NCBI GenBank assembly: GCA_963513935.1
Contig: OY740777.1
Coordinates: 14,991,092 to 15,055,091 of the forward strand
Length of the DNA stretch: 64,000 nucleotides
Origin: Aphrophora alni
Lineage: Eukaryota > Arthropoda > Insecta > Hemiptera > Aphrophoridae
Direction of reading: 5' to 3'
The position numbers and the translations under genes were made by a program. Each line of letters starts with the position of its first letter. Positions within the stretch are counted from its first letter, which is position 1. Below the pieces are notes generated by a model, which worked only from the letters and a program-made list of their open reading frames with translations, was not told the DNA's origin and made no database searches. Shown here in pieces: positions 46,943 to 56,736 of the stretch.

Positions 46943-47085
46943 ATTCTGATGCAGAGTCTCAAAGAATTTCAAAGTCTGTTGTAAATGTTGGATCTACATC
47001 TGTAAATAATGCTTTACCTGATTATGTTAATCTACCATGGGATGAACTAGAAGGTATTTTGCAATCAAATTGGACAGCAGTAAAG
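46943..47085 (+). CDS. Crypton-like gene, coding exon 2
   Basis: Bordered by CTATCTTTTAG (acceptor) and AAAG before GTAACT (donor at 47,086). Its 143 bases plus the one carried over make 48 codons and leave phase 0. The product contains DYVNLPWDELEGILQSNW, a segment rich in acidic and aromatic residues that I do not recognise as a named domain. Confidence 0.75.
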
Positions 47086-47474
47086 GTAACTTTAAAAATA
47101 CCATTCTTAATAATTATTAGGCTACTTAACTAAAAATATTATTCAGTAAATTAAATTTGTGATAGTAATTTAACTTCTATTATTTAAAATACGAAGATTT
47201 TCTTCTAAGATTAGTATGTTATGTCATTATGTATTAAAAATTTTAAAATAAATAGAATGGAATGTTTACTGATTCCAATTCAAAAAGTTAATATTACTTT
47301 ATATTTTACCAATAACGTATGGGGAAAAGCAATCTTATTAAGATATCACCATTGTACAGTATAAAATACAAATTTTGTAATAATTATTATTTTAGTAATT
47401 GCGAAATCAATTGCAATATTTGAGTGTTTAATAAACTGTGATCAATTTAATCCTAAAATGTACTTTTATTGTAG

Positions 47475-47621
47475 GAAACTATTCGTGCCAGAAAGAAATT
47501 ATTTCTTCCAATAGATTTACCCCTACGCTCACCTCAACAAACACAGAATTCAACTGAAACAGAATTCAATTTATTAGAAGACATTTACAGTAACGAACTA
47601 CCTACATCATTTGAGAAAAAT
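47475..47621 (+). CDS. Crypton-like gene, coding exon 3
   Basis: Bordered by TTTTATTGTAG and GTAAGT (47,622). Exactly 49 codons, phase 0 at both ends. The product starts ETIRARKKLFLPIDLPLR and becomes polar and low in hydrophobic residues, probably a flexible linker. Confidence 0.75.
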
Positions 47622-48086
47622 GTAAGTTTACAATTTTACTAATAATCGGATTTATTTATAATTATATTATTTTACATAAACGATAACTCGTACATTTTAC
47701 AAACGAAACAACCAGAAGCCTGCTTCAAAACGTGTTTTTATCTGTACAACATACTATTATCATAATGAGATCAAGAAGCTGTTTTTAAATGTTTTAATTT
47801 TCATAAAAAATATATTTTTAAATATCAATAACAATATATTCAGAATCATATGTGTGATATATTATTATAATATTTTCTTGTGCCATTTATACTTTAATAT
47901 TTAAAAATAAAAATTAGAAAATATATCAACAACGATTTTTGGGAGAAAATCTTATTATTTGGAATGTGGTATGTAAATCTAACGTTCAATGCCCATTACC
48001 ACTTTTGAATAGTTAAATATTCTAGAAACATATATTGTTATATGTAGGTAATGTAACTAATGTTATATCATATTTTGTCCATGAAG

Positions 48087-48236
48087 GAATCTTCCCAAGA
48101 GAAGAGGGAATGTTTTACACTGACATCTTCACAAACTACAGGTATAAACTCTACTGAGGGCTGTATTGAAATTCCAAGTTTAGAGTCTGTTCAAGAAGTG
48201 TGTATTATTGCTCCTCCATTCTCCTCCAATGAAAAT
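48087..48236 (+). CDS. Crypton-like gene, coding exon 4
   Basis: Exactly 50 codons, phase 0 at both ends, with donor GTAAGT at 48,237. The acceptor chosen is CATGAAG at 48,081-48,086, preceded by a modest pyrimidine tract; an AG a few bases downstream would break the phase. The product is Ser/Thr/Glu-rich with no recognised domain. This is the least certain exon border of the gene. Confidence 0.65.
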
Positions 48237-49818
48237 GTAAGTGATTATTTTGATTTTATAAATAGGCTATGTACAAATATAATGTTTGTATACGTAAAAT
48301 ATTTTACATGTTGCCTATATGCGCTAATTTTTTAAATAACATAAACTCATTTGTTTGACTGAAAATATGATTTAAAAGTTGAAAACACAAAATAAAATAA
48401 AAACCTCTTTTAAGCCTAATAAATAAGTTCAGTTTAAACTATCAATAAGAGTAGTGCTTTTCTTGAAATGGTAGATCTAAAAAAGTGCAAACAATTACTT
48501 TAAAATTATATTTTAAAACTTATAAATGTAACTGTTCTCTAAATTATATGTCTTGTTAATAAAAGATATCAATAATTGAAATAAAATATACCTTTTAATG
48601 TTCCGTCGAAAATGAATATCTTTGAAAAAGACAACATTAACAGAACACTTCCTCTTTATTTTACATCTTGCTTATCTCATTTACCTGTGACCGTAAATTA
48701 AAAAAATATATGTACTTCCTTTTCTTTTTACACTATGTACTTAAAAAAAAAATACAAACCAACAAATTACTAGATAATCATCAGATATTAAAGGGGTAAT
48801 TTTCAGAAATGTTAACATGCAATTCAAAAAGAAAACCTTAAGCTAAACTAATACTTTCCCAATTTAATTCAAGTAAAGATTAATTTTTATTAATTTAGTA
48901 AAGATATAAATGTATTTATCGTTATTAGAGCAAAATAAATTGTACTTGTAAATATTGTATTAGATTAAATGATTTCGAGATATTAAAAAGATCAAATATT
49001 TTAAAACGCGCATTTTGATACGTTTTCTTACCAAATTAAATATTTTGAAGACTATACAACAATATTGTTAATTAATGTTATCTAAATGTGGGCGTCTTAT
49101 CAAAATCCGTTCTGACGTATAGGCTCTTGTTTTAATACACAAATCGACAAGTAGACGCCAAACGAAGCTTATATGTTCTTTGAAACAGTGTATATAGTTG
49201 GACCAACTAAATTGATTACTATCAAAAAATACATACTTTAGCATATAAACAAATGTTAAATAATATCGAAATTTCCAGTAAATTGTTTAGCATAACTTTA
49301 TTTTGATAAAAAATAAACCAAGTTCTCATTATTTGTTGTGTTTTGTATCTTTATTAATGTCAGTCTTCCGTTAGTCATTTATGAGTATTTTACAACCCAA
49401 ATTAATTGAACAAATCAAATTCGATTTGTGGCAACATTTTGGCCATATCTTAATTATTTTTCGATTCCTCAAAGTTTATATACCAAAACTCAAACGAATT
49501 TCATACAAAATTTGTTAAATTGTAGCCTCAAAGCACTCAAACAAAACTAATTGTTTGTCATTGCCCCTAAAATACTACTTCTCTAGTTGATATTAAAAAA
49601 CAAAAAATGTGCCATACAACTTTTAATAAAAAGGATGAAAAATAAGCTTCACAAGTTTTTTGTAAAATGTGAACATTTTCTAGAGTAATTAACTTGAAAC
49701 TGTTTGTCAAATCTAAAGTAAATGTGTATGTTTTAACGCACATGTGTCTAAATGTGTGTTTGTTTTAAATACTCTCCAGAAAAATTGTGTTGAGTTGTAA
49801 TTTGAAATTTTGTTTCAG
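48237..49818 (+). other. Intron 4 of the Crypton-like gene
   Basis: GTAAGT to TTTCAG. AT-rich and unique-looking; nothing else recognised. Confidence 0.6.
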
Positions 49819-49974
49819 AATTTTAAAAACAAAACTCCACCATCAACACCAAGACATATACGAAGTTATAACGAAGATACACTAAAAACACATTGCCTGG
49901 ATAAAGAGTTTCTTATTAGCTTGAGTCCGGCCGAAATTGAATGTTTACCTGATCTGGCTTTACCTAAAAGAATT
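49819..49974 (+). CDS. Crypton-like gene, coding exon 5
   Basis: Bordered by TTTTGTTTCAG and GTAAGT (49,975). Exactly 52 codons, phase 0 at both ends. The product contains KTPPSTPRHIRSYNEDTLK and ends LPDLALPKRI. A Pro/Thr-rich stretch like this could be a phosphorylated linker; that is inference. It is followed by a 6.8-kb intron full of repeats. Confidence 0.75.
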
Positions 49975-50489
49975 GTAAGTTAGTTTAATCTGATTTTTAG
50001 TTTTAGTTAATTTTATTATAAATTAATGTAAGCCATTCAGAATATCATTAATCTTACAAAGTACAATAAAGCTCGACTACACCTCCCAGACAGTCACTTC
50101 ATGTTTACCAAATTATATAAATGAAATGTGTTGACAAATGTGTTTTTATTGTAGTTTTGGTTTATTTTAGATATTTTCAATCGACGTTAAAGACTTTAAT
50201 GTGTAGGTACTGTATTTTTCGATTCTTACTTCCATGTCTAAATAGACTGTAGGCGTGATAGTCAGGACCAATAATTATTTTGTTTAATTATTTTTTTATT
50301 TAATAATATATAAAAATAAAAATTTGGGATTAGTTGTATTAAGACAAATATAATTTATCAAATAACTATTTATAAGAAATGATAATACATTTTTTAAATG
50401 CTTCAAAATACTAAAGAAGTATTCCTTCACTTCTTCTGTATACTTTGTTTTTTATATTAATTTATAATTAATGGTATAGACTTTTAAAG

Positions 50490-51170
50490 TTTGAAAATTT
50501 TCAAATTTATCTTCAGAAGAGTTCCTCTTTTTCACTTAACAACTATTTTATCTTGAACGGTTTGAGATAGTAGTTCGAACGGATTGACAATACAATTTTC
50601 AAATTATCAACCAATAGTTAGTTATGAAAATGTCTGTGTTTATAGGAATGACGAAAAAAAATGAAACTAACCTGAACATCAAATTTTGAATAGTTATCTA
50701 TAAAATAATTGTTTTATGAAAATCCCATTCAGTTTTTGTTTCAGAAACGTTCTATTTTTCACTTAACATCTACTATTTCTTGAACGGTTTGAGATATCTC
50801 AAATAATAAATCTTTATTATGTTCAAAACATTCACGTGGATAACTTCTGTGATTTTTGAATCAATATGTTTGTATATAGTCGAGATATGAACTTAGACTG
50901 AAGTGGAAAATATTCAAGTTTTAGTTTATGAAAATATCTGTGTGTATAGGAAATTATGAACAAATAAGAATATCCTGAACATCGTATCTTGAATAGTTTT
51001 CGAGAAAATAAATATTTTATGAAAATCTACACTATTTTCGGCTTCGGAAAAGTTTTTTTTTCAGTAACAACTAACTATTTTCTTTTGAACGGATTGAGAT
51101 ATCTTAAAGAATGGAACTATGTTATGTTCACAACATTCGCTTCGATAACACCAAAATACCATTTGTGCTA
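50490..51170 (+). repeat. Diverged tandem repeat, units ~225-305 bp
   Basis: CTTGAACGGTTTGAGATA occurs near 50,553 and near 50,782, and TTTTGAACGGATTGAGATATC near 51,083. Each is preceded by a TTTTTCACTTAACA- or TTTTTCAGTAACA-type phrase, and the first two are followed within about 100-175 bp by TTATGAAAATGTCTGTGT- or TTATGAAAATATCTGTGT-type text. Three units are recognisable. Confidence 0.6.
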
Positions 51171-51205
51171 ATTTCATACTCTATCGATCAAAAATCAAAA
51201 CTCCC

Positions 51206-51565
51206 TTATAATAGGCCTAGTTTGTTTTGAACCATTTTCCTTTGAATTAAATCAACAAATTTAGTAGTGGCTACCGTTTTATAAAAGGGTAATTCACGCC
51301 ATGGTGAAGTAAAAGCTTGTTGAGCCAGGTCGGGCGGCCGGGCTGGTGTTGGTGAGTGTGCGTGCGTGAGTGGGACTGGGGCAGGTAGAAACCCTTCGCC
51401 TTTGTGAGAGTGAACAAAGTATAAGCTCCCACAAACTAAGAAACAATACATTGTATTGTAAAGTATAATTGTTAAACATATGAGAGTTTTGATGGTAAGA
51501 CTTTTAAAATTATCGGCATATTTTACTATAGGCACAATAAATATTCCTTGACTGAAAGATGTCAT
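51206..51565 (-). other. GC-rich island with an unassigned open frame
   Basis: A short, strikingly GC-rich core (51,325-51,400, around GGTCGGGCGGCCGGGC and GTGAGTGTGCGTGCGTGAG) sits in AT-rich intron DNA. The - strand frame of 119 codons has a hydrophobic N-terminal half and a Pro-rich stretch, THAHSPTPARPPDLAQQ. I do not recognise it. It may be part of an element inserted in the intron or an antisense exon. Confidence 0.25.
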
Positions 51566-52779
51566 GAAGCTAGAAGCCAGCCCGTATACAATAATAACTG
51601 CTGCTCCTTTTTGCCTATTGTCCTGCCATCAAACAAATGAACAAATAAGTATTAGTTTTCTGGGAATAACTATATTTTACTTGAGAGCTTAAATGAAAGA
51701 AACCTTTCCTAGAAACAGTATTTATAAAGTTAAGTTTCAATAACTTCAAGAACACCGACAATTACATATTATAGTGAAATGTTTTTTGACACTTTTAAAA
51801 ATTTGGTAGCATGCCACAAAAATGGCGGATGGTTTGAACAATAGGCTAGTGTTCGTTTAGTCACTGTCTATAGACTTTCCATATTAAACCTATTACAATG
51901 ATTATGGCACAGATGTTGTTAATGATACAAATAGTTTTATAAAATGAGAAAATAGCTTTAGCTTGGTTCGTCTTGAGATTCTGCATCCAATAATACTACT
52001 ATTTAGAAGAATATGCTATAGTGTTCTCAATTTCAGTCAAACGTAATTCAAACTTGGACTACAAACCAACATTATGACCACAAAAAAGAGCCAACACAAT
52101 ATCCAGTTCGATATTGTTAGAACTGTGCTTGTATATATTTTTATAGAAAATCGAAGGAAAATAAGAATGAGACGAAGTAAAACTCCCTATATCTAATTGG
52201 TTTTTAGATAAAAATTAATATAGTAAAAACGCCTGTTTACTATAAATCGTAAACAGTTAAAGACAATCGTGATCAAAAAGCATTCCATTTAGAATTGTTC
52301 CTATTGTTTTGTTAATTTCAACGAGAAATATTAATAAACATCTGAGATAATGAGTTAGACGGTAAAGAAAAATGTTTTAGTTTCAACATGGTTTAAAATT
52401 TCTTCAATATCTGGAGGAAAAATATAACCAGCATCTTCATATTACATACAGTGGATCATAACAATCATAGGGAAATTCTGTACAAATTTCAATTGAATCG
52501 ATTAAAGGTTTCAGATTTTACAATCGATAAGGCTGTGGCTGATCATGTATGTAAACTTTAACAACAACCTAGATTTTTTTATGAAAAAGATTTTTTACAT
52601 AGTCTTAACCTAACGTAGGATTTGATTTTTACGAAATAAAACATAGGAATAACAACAATATATGAACGTATTCACTAACACTGAAAGCAACACTTCATAA
52701 CATACAATTTTAACGAATTTAGTTAGTTTTGTTAAACAATGAGGCATAGATAGGCCTATAAAGTCAATCCATTTTATTC

Positions 52780-54080
52780 AGATTAACATGTTCGCTACCG
52801 AACGGCGCAAAAATGCGCTGGCCATTGCGTTCTCATAGACTGGCCGTAAAATCATGGAATGGCCATAGGATAACATTTTTTGGGATAACAATTATGTGTT
52901 TGTCTTAAATTAATCGGCCTTTAAAGTGTTATACCTAAATGTTTTTATTTTAGATAAAACTTAATAAAAACAGTTTATATATTTATAGTATAATGCAATT
53001 TTGTTCTTAGTCATTCAGTTATACATCCAAAGTCATACATAATATCTATAGGCTCTATTTATATTGCAATAAATTAAGGTAATATAATAATAATCAATGA
53101 TAATAATAACACATTATGATTATCATTTGATGTGTGACAGTTTAACTTTCCCTCTGCGTTTCAGAGCTCTTTTTATTATTAAATAACTCGTGTTGCAGGC
53201 TTGCCGGATGCCTCATTAAAAGTTTTGGTCTGTTAGACCTTTGTCACATTAAAATAATATTTTTAAGATGTTTTAATTTTTTTAATATTTTTTTCACAAA
53301 TCTTTACAGTTCAATGTAGGCCTACATTTTTTCTTAGTCATTTAATTATACATCAAAAGTTATTTAAAATATTCACATGTTACTTAAGTTCGTCTTAATC
53401 GTGGACTTTGGAGGAAGCTCCTCGGCCATGATTTCGCCTTATTCGCTGTTGCTCTCTGTGTCTTCCGAATCACTTGAGTTTTCGAAGCTCACAACAATGC
53501 GGTTTTTATCTGTGAAACTGTCGACAGCGTAGTCTAATTCCCACAATGAATCCTTCAGTTTCCTTAAATGTTCAACAAAGCTCTTCCATGTTTCGAGTAA
53601 CAGGACTGATATGTTATTATTTGACTTTACTACGACATAAATAATTCAAATTGTCTTTATTTTTTGTTGGCAAATAAACAAACAACGGGTTTTTTTATAA
53701 TAACTGTTTCATTGTTTCAAACAACATACCGTAATCCCCCTTTTCACCTCAAAGGACCCAAATGTATATTTTCACGAAATACTCAACATTGGTCTCAAAA
53801 CCTTCTGTATATACTTCATAAGTTTATTTTAGAGTTTAAAGTTGGCCCATTGACATGAGGCAAACACTGGTTTCTTTGTCTAATGATGATGATGGCAATA
53901 GTGTAATCTATTTTTACAAATCAAGCATATTTTTTAAATTTTGATTTTCAAGTGGGGTATTCGGCGAGGCGTATCTAATGAGCATTAGTCGGCCACTCCA
54001 CACTTCTATTCAACCCTTGGCTCTCCGGCTAGGTAGGCTAGCGTCAACGTAGCATGCGACGGCGCTTTAGATGTCATACA
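52780..54080 (-). mobile_element. Decayed DNA-element region, type uncertain
   Basis: It is bounded by GC-richer patches (GCTACCGAACGGCGC near 52,793 and GCATGCGACGGCGC near 54,053). Between them, at 53,430-53,620, the - strand gives a fragment with an acidic stretch (NSSDSEDTESNSE) and then a stop, followed shortly by ATGGCCGAGG in another frame. Acidic N-termini of this kind occur in piggyBac-type transposases, but no catalytic motif is visible. Treat it as unidentified. Confidence 0.25.
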
Positions 54081-54429
54081 CATAAACAAACAAAATAATA
54101 TTGGCATCACTGAGCAAGTTAATTTCATTTAACTGAGAGTTGAAATAAAAATAAAAGAATCCTTTCTTGGAAACACTAATGTTAAGTTGTCAATAGCTTC
54201 AAGGGTACCGACATTTACAACATTGATATATTGTTTAACGACAACTTTAACACTTTTAGAAACTTTTTGACAGGGTTTAAAATATGTCTATGGTTTGCAG
54301 TCGGTTGTACCTATTTTAACTTCCAGAGAAATCTCCTATTTGGTAAGTATGGGCGGATGTTGATTTGCATTGTACTGTTTTTTTATATTACAATTGCAAT
54401 CAATGTGAAACTAAGGAACGACCGGTAAA

Positions 54430-55095
54430 AAGAAAATGGTGGCAAATCTTCAACTTATCATTTCTCATTTTATTTTGTTAAAACTAATTTTACAATTAGA
54501 ATTAAAATCTTTGATTTTCATTACAAATCAACTACTAAATTGCATATAAGATTGCATATACATAACCCTAAAAAGAAAACTGGAAAAAATTCTCAACTTT
54601 TCATTTTTCAAAATATTGTTATCATAGTAGTTTTCCATTTAGATTTTAGGTCACTGATTGCGAATGAACAACTAATTGGTACATAAGACTTGTAGTTAAC
54701 GATAAAAACATGGCTTCAAACCTTTATTTTTTCATTTCTGAATCGATGTTTATACAATTCTTTATATATATAGAATTTAGGTCTTTGATTACGAATTAAC
54801 TGCTGAGTTGTATGTTAAGTCTTATAAATAATCACAATTTCACAAAATCGGAAAAACTTTAACTTTTCATTTCATAATCGGTTTTGATGAAACTCATTTT
54901 CCATTAAATTTTAAGTTGCTGAGATTGTATTAACTACTAAATTGGATATAAGACATATTATATAACTCTAAAAAAAAAAATTAAAAAATTTAAAAAAATG
55001 GCGACAAATCTTCATCTTTTCATATCTCTATAAATTTTTATCAAATTTATTTTTTACTTAGAATTTAGGTCGCAGATTACGAATTAGTTTTGATT
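54430..55095 (+). repeat. Diverged tandem array, ~140-bp unit, five units
   Basis: A phrase of the type GGCAAATCTTCAACTTATCATTTC recurs in shortened or altered forms (for example CTCAACTTTTCATTT, TTTAACTTTTCATTTC, AAATCTTCATCTTTTCAT) near 54,445, 54,588, 54,725, 54,862 and 55,005. Each is followed by TTTTCCATT- or TTTACTTA-like text, TTTAGGTC or variants, GATTACGAATTAACT variants and ATAAGAC variants. Confidence 0.65.
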
Positions 55096-55168
55096 AGTTT
55101 TTGGTAAAAATCTCTCATCATTGAGAAATAAATATTGTTAATGTTGACATTAACATTGACAATATTTA

Positions 55169-55422
55169 AAGATAATAAAACACAATTATTTATTTATTTT
55201 GTATATCCACTTATAATAATTAGTCTAGCCGACCAATGGTTTCGCCTGTTAAGGCATTGACGAGGCTGTATTACAGACTTAACAGGCGAAACCATTGGTC
55301 GGCTAGACTAATAATTATAAGTGGATATACAAAATAAATAAATAATTGTGTTTTATTATCTTTAAACATGGAATTCCACCAAGAACCATCGGTCTCAACA
55401 GTAATGAAAAAAAAGAAAAGAG

Positions 55423-55452
<30 letters not shown>
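55169..55452 (+). mobile_element. Poly(A)-tailed fold-back retroposon with 14-bp target duplications
   Basis: The 14-bp sequence ATTGACAATATTTA stands at 55,155-55,168 and again at 55,453-55,466. Between them are two near-perfect inverted arms of about 89 bp (55,165-55,253 and 55,278-55,366; one mismatch seen), a 24-base loop, ~40 bp of unique sequence and a long A-rich tail (about 55,408-55,452). Target duplication plus poly(A) indicates LINE-type retroposition of an RNA; the inverted arms indicate snap-back copying or twin priming during reverse transcription. Confidence 0.85.
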
Positions 55453-55457
<5 letters not shown>

Positions 55458-56004
55458 CAATATTTATGAACTGTGGAGTCCCAAGAACGAATTTGGAATT
55501 GGTATGATCTCATCTAACTTATCTAACTTCTAAATGGTCCCAAAACCAAAAAACTTCAAAAGTTGAAGAATAATTAAAATTATCACATTTGTATAAACAA
55601 AATAAAATATCTATTTCTGAGTTAAGTTAGGGAGAGGAGGGGGCTACAGGCCTCTACTCTCAGTAATTCTCTGTGTAACATTTCTTAACATGGAAAATGT
55701 GTTAATATGTCGGAAGTTTAATATTCGTTATTTATGAATGAATTCTTGGCTTTTATGTAGTACAAACAAACGTAATGATAGAAATTTAAACATATAATAA
55801 TTCAGAAGCGAAATAAGCGTATAAAAAGAAATTGACATTTTACCTTGTGATAAATCCAGAACAACATTAATTATACTCTGCCTGTGTGTTTTATATATGA
55901 ATCCATCAACTAAATACCATGCATTATGACGTTATTATTTTTATTAATTTTAACTTTAGATTTTAATAATCTAAGCGCTGTTATTTCGTTAAGGTATAAA
56001 ATTG

Positions 56005-56480
56005 ACAAAAAAAAAAAAAAAGATTTGAAGATTCGGTACTATTTTGTTTTATAGAGGCATCTTTAAATTTTACATACAATTTTGTAGTTAATTCTTAATC
56101 AGTAAAATAAATCTAAATGAAAAGGGAGTTTGATCATATCGATTGATAAATAAAAATTTGAAGATTTGCAAGCTTTTTGTTTTATAGAGGCATCCTTAAG
56201 TCTTATATACAATTTAATATTTAATTCTTAATCAGCAAAATAAATCTAAATGGAAAATGAGTTTGATTAAAATCGTTTGAAAAATTGTGAATTGAAGATT
56301 TGCAACCATTTATTTTCGCGTGATCTATAACTTTTATGTATAATTTAATTATTAATTTTAAATCAGAAACCTAAAATGTAAATGGACAATAGGTTTAATC
56401 AAAATCAATTGAAAATGAAGATTTCATGATTTGCCGCCATTTTTGAGGTCATCTACAAGTCCACATACGATTAATTATCA
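56005..56480 (-). repeat. Diverged tandem array, opposite orientation to 54,430-55,095
   Basis: GAAGATTTGCAA and variants recur near 56,019, 56,159, 56,297 and 56,420 at ~140-bp spacing, with AATTCTTAATCAG(T/C)AAAATAAATCTAAATG between. Read on the - strand these correspond to the units of the array at 54.4-55.1 kb, so the two arrays form a large, imperfect inverted repeat around 55,100-56,000. Confidence 0.6.
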
Positions 56481-56736
56481 ATCAGTGACAATGGTTTTGG
56501 GGTTAAAATTTTTTCCTTTATTATTATATTAATAAATGAAAATAGAATACAACGCAGCCATAGTACCATGTTTAGGAGGCATTTACGATAATCACATAAA
56601 ATGAAACTTAAATCAAAATACTATAAGAAACTATTTTTAATACATTATGTCTTGTTATATCTAAACTATCCCGTTCATTTGGTTTATTATATAGTTTCTT
56701 ATTTATAGTTTTATTTATGTGTATCACTTTTTTCAG

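Larger units (their letters stand above)
49975..56736 (+). other. Intron 5 of the Crypton-like gene, repeat-rich
   Basis: A 6.8-kb intron, GTAAGT to TTTTCAG. It holds a diverged tandem repeat (50,490-51,170), an unassigned GC-rich patch (51,206-51,565), a decayed DNA-element region (52,780-54,080), two oppositely oriented tandem arrays (54,430-55,095 and 56,005-56,480) and a fold-back retroposon between them. Confidence 0.65.

Noticed and set aside
56719..56736. Start of the recombinase protein at GTG 56,719
   Set aside because: There is no ATG there. The six codons are part of the intron's pyrimidine tract and acceptor TTTTTTCAG, and the phase matches exon 5.
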